64,000 bases of DNA from Anaerolineales bacterium. GTDB lineage: Bacteria > Chloroflexota > Anaerolineae > 4572-78 > J111. Under the pieces are notes generated by a model. It had not been told where the DNA came from, searched no databases, and was given only the letters and a program-made list of their open reading frames with translations. Positions 60,303 through 64,000 of the stretch are shown here, in pieces. The stretch covers positions 372,001-436,000 of the forward strand of contig JACKAU010000007.1 of NCBI GenBank assembly GCA_020634855.1. Direction: 5' to 3'. Within the stretch, counting starts at the first letter, position 1, and each line of letters begins with the position of its first letter. The translations under genes and the position numbers were made by a program.

Positions 60303-60534
60303 ATGGGTTTAAGGGTTTTCCTTTCCGCCTTGATACGATATTCTGATAATTTTATTAAAGTCTTTAACTAACTTAACCATAATCACAGTAAGTACTTGGG
60401 TACTAGTTAACTTTATCGCCACTTATGTTACTCTAGTCTTACGGTACTATATAGCAGTTGTTGCACTTTATCAAATCAATCTATGCGCGAGTTTACCGGC
60501 TCGCGCGCTTTTATTTGAAGAGACGGAGGGATAA

Positions 60535-62169
60535 ATGTCGGTACATACGATTATGCTCAGACCCCAAACAATGACGGGAACAAGCAAGTTGCTTAGGGGG
60601 TTAGTTTTCGTAGGGATTGTAGCGGCTAGCGGGTTAGCTGCTGCCTTTAGTGACCTGGCCGGGGCTATATTTTTTTTAAGCGCTTCATTGATATTTATAT
60701 TTGCCGGTTTTAAGCCTTATCAAGGTCGCAATCTTTTGCTTTTATTGTTTGCTCATTTCGTAGTTGGTCTCATCTTTTTTGAAACAGCGATAGCCAATCC
60801 AACGATTCGTCATTTTGCCGCCGGTAATAATCCGGGCACATTAACGTTGGAGCAAGGGGTAACGCTGATTTTTACCGCAGCCATGATTGGTCTGGTGGCG
60901 GCTGTCATATTGGTGACTATTCCTTTTATGTTAGTGGTCGCAGCCGCGGCAGCCGTGATCTCGAAATGGCATGTAGGGCCTGACCAATCTTTTAGGTCTG
61001 CATTCACTCATACCCTATGTACTATTCTGGCGGTAATCCATTTTGTCGTTGTAGTTCAAGATGGGGAGATCAAAGGCCATCGGGACGGCAAAGAGCGGCT
61101 GGAAAAGTTCGGCGGACCGGGCTGGATGACCGTTTACCCGCAGCAAGCGGTGGCGCTCCATATTCAGGGCAAGATCACCCGGGTGGTGGGCGCCGGCACG
61201 GTGATGTTGAAACGCGGCGAAAAAATCATGGCCGTGCTGCCGTTGAGTCCTAAAGGCAATGTCCAGGCCATCGAGAATGTCCTTACGCGAGACCGGATCG
61301 CTCTCAACGTGTCGGTTCTGCACGCCGCGCGGCTGGAACCAGCGGCCGATACCAAAACCCGATTACAGCAGGAGTTGAGCAGCGCCGAAGCCCACCTACG
61401 CAGCTTGACGCTCGAAGGCGCGCCGGTTACAGCTATCGATGCCGTCCAACAAACCGTCGAGTCGGCCCGGCAAAAGCTACAAGCGCTGGAAACCGACAAA
61501 ATCATCGGCGATGATCTATTCCAGATTTACGAAAGCACGGCCCGCCTGGCCGCCCTGCGAGCACCAGACCCCTACAACGCCGTCAAGTTCGCCGTTATCA
61601 ACAATCTCAAAGATGCCATTATGGCTGAATACTCCGAAGATCTGTTCAAAATCAAGGAAGATAACGGCGATTTAGAGACCAAAATCAACCAGCGCAAGAT
61701 CAAAGAAATAGAAGATTTGGTTACGCGAAAGTCCATGGGCTTTGGCATGGGCAAAGGCTCCAAACTACTGATCGTCGATATCGCTGAAATTTCCTTTCCC
61801 CCAGAACTCAAAGAAAAAATCGAACAACAAGTTAAAACGCTCATCGAGGAACAAATTCAGGAAACCGAAGCTCGCATTGCCGAGTCCAAAGCCAAAGCCA
61901 ACATCATTGCGGCCAAAGCCAAGGCGCAGGCCGCTATTATGGCCGGCAAAGGTGAAGGTGAGGCCCGGGCCGCTCTCTTCCGCGAAATTCTACGCGAACT
62001 GAAACGCGAACGACTGCCGCAAGAGCAGATCGCCAGCGCCATGCTCGGCCTGATTAGCGCCACTACCTCCGTGAAGGAGATGAAGGATCTGTTCAAATCA
62101 TCGTCATTCCTGCACCGTCGCTACCCGGAACTAATGGCGGAGAATGGGAACGGACACATGGTAGAATAG
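60535..62169 (+). CDS. Multi-span SPFH/band 7-like membrane protein
   Basis: 544 residues. Four or five membrane helices are in the first 180 residues (LLRGLVFVGIVAASGLAAAF, LAGAIFFLSASLIFIFAG, LLLLLFAHFVVGLIFF, IFTAAMIGLVAAVILVTIPF, plus FTHTLCTILAVIHFVVVV). The rest (about 185-540) is SPFH-like: GPGWMTVYPQQAVALHIQGK, VLTRDRIALNVSV, then a coiled region rich in KAKANIIAAKAKAQAAIMAG that recalls flotillins. SPFH proteins scaffold membrane domains. Ordinary members have one membrane hairpin, so this topology is unusual. ACGGAGGG precedes the ATG. Confidence 0.82.
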   Translation: MSVHTIMLRPQTMTGTSKLLRGLVFVGIVAASGLAAAFSDLAGAIFFLSASLIFIFAGFKPYQGRNLLLLLFAHFVVGLIFFETAIANPTIRHFAAGNNPGTLTLEQGVTLIFTAAMIGLVAAVILVTIPFMLVVAAAAAVISKWHVGPDQSFRSAFTHTLCTILAVIHFVVVVQDGEIKGHRDGKERLEKFGGPGWMTVYPQQAVALHIQGKITRVVGAGTVMLKRGEKIMAVLPLSPKGNVQAIENVLTRDRIALNVSVLHAARLEPAADTKTRLQQELSSAEAHLRSLTLEGAPVTAIDAVQQTVESARQKLQALETDKIIGDDLFQIYESTARLAALRAPDPYNAVKFAVINNLKDAIMAEYSEDLFKIKEDNGDLETKINQRKIKEIEDLVTRKSMGFGMGKGSKLLIVDIAEISFPPELKEKIEQQVKTLIEEQIQETEARIAESKAKANIIAAKAKAQAAIMAGKGEGEARAALFREILRELKRERLPQEQIASAMLGLISATTSVKEMKDLFKSSSFLHRRYPELMAENGNGHMVE

Positions 62170-62240
62170 ACGAGCCCGGATCAACAGACAACAGAATAAA
62201 GTGAGAACGTCCCCATCGGGACAACACGGAGAACAAAATA

Positions 62241-62344
62241 GAGTTGGTTAGCTAGACAGTTTGATCATTGGATCGTTGGACAGGTAGCTGGCAACCAGTC
62301 ACCTGTCCAACCAACCATCCAACTAACTAACCAACCATCCAACT
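62241..62344. repeat. Inverted low-complexity tract (GTTGG / CCAAC words)
   Basis: GAGTTGGTTAGCTAGACAG and TTGGATCGTTGGACAGGTAG on the left face CACCTGTCCAACCAACCATC and CAACTAACTAACCAACCATC on the right. The arms can form a long imperfect hairpin ahead of the next gene. Confidence 0.75.
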
Positions 62345-62385
62345 TAACCCCTTTTTTAGAAGAGCAATCCAGGAGAGTGAGACTC

Positions 62386-64000
62386 ATGTTACAAGATCAC
62401 GTTGCGACTCGAGAGCGCCGTCAATTGCATCGGTTTGGCCGGTATCATCTGACCGGCGACTCGCCGGAAAAGAATTTTTTGTCGCTTGAAAATCTGTTAC
62501 TTAAAAACAGGGACCAAGTCTCTGCCGATCCGGTTAAGACACGTAACTTTCGACCCCAAATTCAACTGTACTGGGCCAAAGAATCATTGCCCGATCTAAC
62601 GTCGGCCGGCCGGGCGACCACGATGGACACACTGGCCGCCCAGCTCGATCTCCCACGCCAGGCCATCCGGGAAACGCGAAGCTACAAGGGCGGGGCCGCC
62701 GCCGAGTGGACTCTGACTGAAGAAGCCATCCAGCGCCTGTACGATCATTTAACCTCAACCGGCAGCGAGCCGCTCATGCCCGGTATCGAGACTATTTTGC
62801 TTGAGCGAGAACCAGGCCAGGGTGAAGCCTGGTTTGTTCAGGATCAAGCTTGGCATTGTTTAAGTCAGGCCGACGGTAGCCGAATTATCAACCTGCTAGA
62901 CCAAGGTCTTGATACAGAACCGATCATCGCCAACCTACAAGACGCCAATGGTCAGGCCGAACGACTCATGGCCCGCCAGCCTCGCAGCGGCGCGATTATT
63001 TGTGAACAGGCGCTGCTTGAGTTAGATGAACAAGAGTATTTGGTTTCGCTGTCCAGTATGAGCGATCCCGGCGGCTTGATGCAGTTTGAACACAGCCGGG
63101 GCCGGCTGCATTTGCTGCTGGCGGCAATCCTGCTCAATGAAGGCGAAAACCTGGAACTGGCGGCCGAGCATTTTCTGAGAGCCAGAGATGAGTATGTAAC
63201 TTCAGGCTGTTTTCACCTGCTGGCAATGGCCTATCTAGGTCAGGCCATCGCCCTGCGCCGGCTAAACCAGATCGATGACGCCGGAGAGGCGCTGATCGAT
63301 GCCGGCGATTATGCCCGTCACGAAGCGATGTCTGCCCGCGTCGATGTCATAGCTCTGAAGCAAGCCGTTGAGATGGAAGAGGATATCCTAGCGGCGCTAT
63401 GGCAGTATGGCCCCTCGGCCGTGTCGGCGGCGAAAGCTCAAGACGGCTTTAAACTCTTCAGTGTAACAACCGGAGCGACCATCGCCGCCCGCCAGGGCAT
63501 GGTTGGGCTGGATTTTTTGACCCGCAAGGATTATGAAAGCGGTGACCCTAGCCCCTTGACCACCAACCAGTTTTATTTCGATTTAAATCAGGTGGCCGCC
63601 AAAGCTGATATCGATCTGGGCGCGGTCTCTTACATTGTGCAAATCCCGGCGGGCATCGAAACCGATCACAGTTTACAGGCCGGCGACTGGCTGTTCATTG
63701 CTGCCGAGGACAAACCGGCCAAACTCCGCCAGAGGCAGGTCGCCGTCTTGATCATCGGCGAAACGCTCCGAGCCTCGCTCAAAACGCTAACCACCGAAGC
63801 CGCGGATCACTACTTTCTGCGAGCCGAACATGATGAGGATGCCTCGTTGATTGTCTATCGCTACGGCGCGCCGGTGGCAGAGATCGAGGCCTACTACCGG
63901 AAATGCCAATGGGGCGGCAAAATCGAGCATGAACCGGCCTTTGAGGTCGCCCTGACCGGCGCGGTCATCGGCGTGGTGCGGCACGGCTTGGTCCCGACCC
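62386..64000 (+). CDS. Large unknown protein, possible HTH and TPR-like helices (3' end beyond window)
   Basis: 538 codons from ATG at 62386, open to the window end. AGGAG lies about 10 bases before the ATG. N-terminal 50 residues are basic and polar (MLQDHVATRERRQLHRFGRY). Residues about 80-125 look like a helix-turn-helix (TMDTLAAQLDLPRQAIRETR, WTLTEEAIQRLYDHL). Residues about 225-340 are Ala/Leu-rich helical pairs like TPR repeats (RGRLHLLLAAILLNEGENLE, LAMAYLGQAIALRRLNQIDD). Further on IVQIPAGIETDHSLQAGDWL followed by FIAAED resembles a LexA/S24-type beta fold, but no catalytic Ser-Lys pair is certain. Function unknown; follows the SPFH gene on the same strand. Confidence 0.7.
   Translation, partial: MLQDHVATRERRQLHRFGRYHLTGDSPEKNFLSLENLLLKNRDQVSADPVKTRNFRPQIQLYWAKESLPDLTSAGRATTMDTLAAQLDLPRQAIRETRSYKGGAAAEWTLTEEAIQRLYDHLTSTGSEPLMPGIETILLEREPGQGEAWFVQDQAWHCLSQADGSRIINLLDQGLDTEPIIANLQDANGQAERLMARQPRSGAIICEQALLELDEQEYLVSLSSMSDPGGLMQFEHSRGRLHLLLAAILLNEGENLELAAEHFLRARDEYVTSGCFHLLAMAYLGQAIALRRLNQIDDAGEALIDAGDYARHEAMSARVDVIALKQAVEMEEDILAALWQYGPSAVSAAKAQDGFKLFSVTTGATIAARQGMVGLDFLTRKDYESGDPSPLTTNQFYFDLNQVAAKADIDLGAVSYIVQIPAGIETDHSLQAGDWLFIAAEDKPAKLRQRQVAVLIIGETLRASLKTLTTEAADHYFLRAEHDEDASLIVYRYGAPVAEIEAYYRKCQWGGKIEHEPAFEVALTGAVIGVVRHGLVPT

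Overview
The window is 64 kb of chromosome from a bacterium, most likely a member of the Chloroflexota (Anaerolineae or a close relative). This is an inference from the gene mix: a Ycf46-like AAA+ ATPase, a tricorn-type protease start, an N-type ATPase operon, an HU-like/DUF4469 protein, Ala-Ala-Ala-Cys lipoproteins, and many low-complexity inverted repeats between genes. No rRNA, tRNA or CRISPR array was recognised, and there is no 16S or ribosomal protein to prove the placement.

Layout. 1-7.2 kb, minus strand: the start of a tricorn-like protease, a long-chain acyl-CoA synthetase, and a three-gene group of a Ycf46-like ATPase, a polytopic membrane protein and an Ig/FlgD-repeat membrane protein. 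7.4-12.7 kb, plus strand: nucleoside salvage (deoB, pyrimidine-nucleoside phosphorylase, yraN), an MscS channel and a LysM protein with a long Ala/Glu/Lys repeat. 13-19.5 kb: three sensor kinases and a NarL-type regulator. 19.5-22.7 kb, minus strand: a D-2-hydroxyacid dehydrogenase, an Orn/Lys/Arg decarboxylase, a SET-domain protein and a possible 56-residue Cys-rich ORF. 23-28 kb: an RraA-family aldolase, a half-length AbrB membrane protein and a tripartite tricarboxylate transporter (TctC, TctB, TctA), probably a carboxylate uptake and use cluster. 28-31.2 kb: a 41-bp tandem repeat, then a three-gene accessory cassette (unknown protein, TcmP, Gp37/Gp68 three-Cys protein). 31.3-33.9 kb: a metallo-beta-lactamase-fold hydrolase and an FMN-dependent glutamate-synthase-like protein.

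34-41.6 kb, minus strand: a complete N-ATPase operon in the diagnostic order D-C-Q-R-B-E-F-A-G, followed by a DksA/TraR-type zinc-finger gene. The c subunit has Gln, Glu-Ser and Tyr at the places that bind Na+ in Na+-translocating rotors. Related 97-bp sequences with a conserved hairpin lie 5' of atpD and 5' of the next minus-strand gene beyond the operon.

41.8-46.2 kb: an HU-like/DUF4469 protein, an array of palindromes at about 21-bp spacing, a REP-associated tyrosine transposase (RAYT) with a row of hairpins, a pRiA4b ORF-3-like protein, a frameshifted membrane gene, and a HAD-like domain fused to a membrane anchor. 46.5-55.7 kb: a dense two-component island led by a 1561-residue CheB-CheR-PAS-GAF-kinase, then receivers, NarL-type kinases and one LuxR-type regulator. 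55.9-59.2 kb: a SulP-STAS-rhodanese fusion overlapping a class II fructose-1,6-bisphosphatase. 59.2-64 kb: a zinc metallopeptidase, a membrane-anchored SPFH protein and a large unknown gene running off the window.

The best candidates for undescribed biology are the TcmP/three-Cys cassette, the duplicated hairpin leader around the N-ATPase operon, the phased palindrome array beside the HU-like gene, and the inverted-repeat families that recur between genes.
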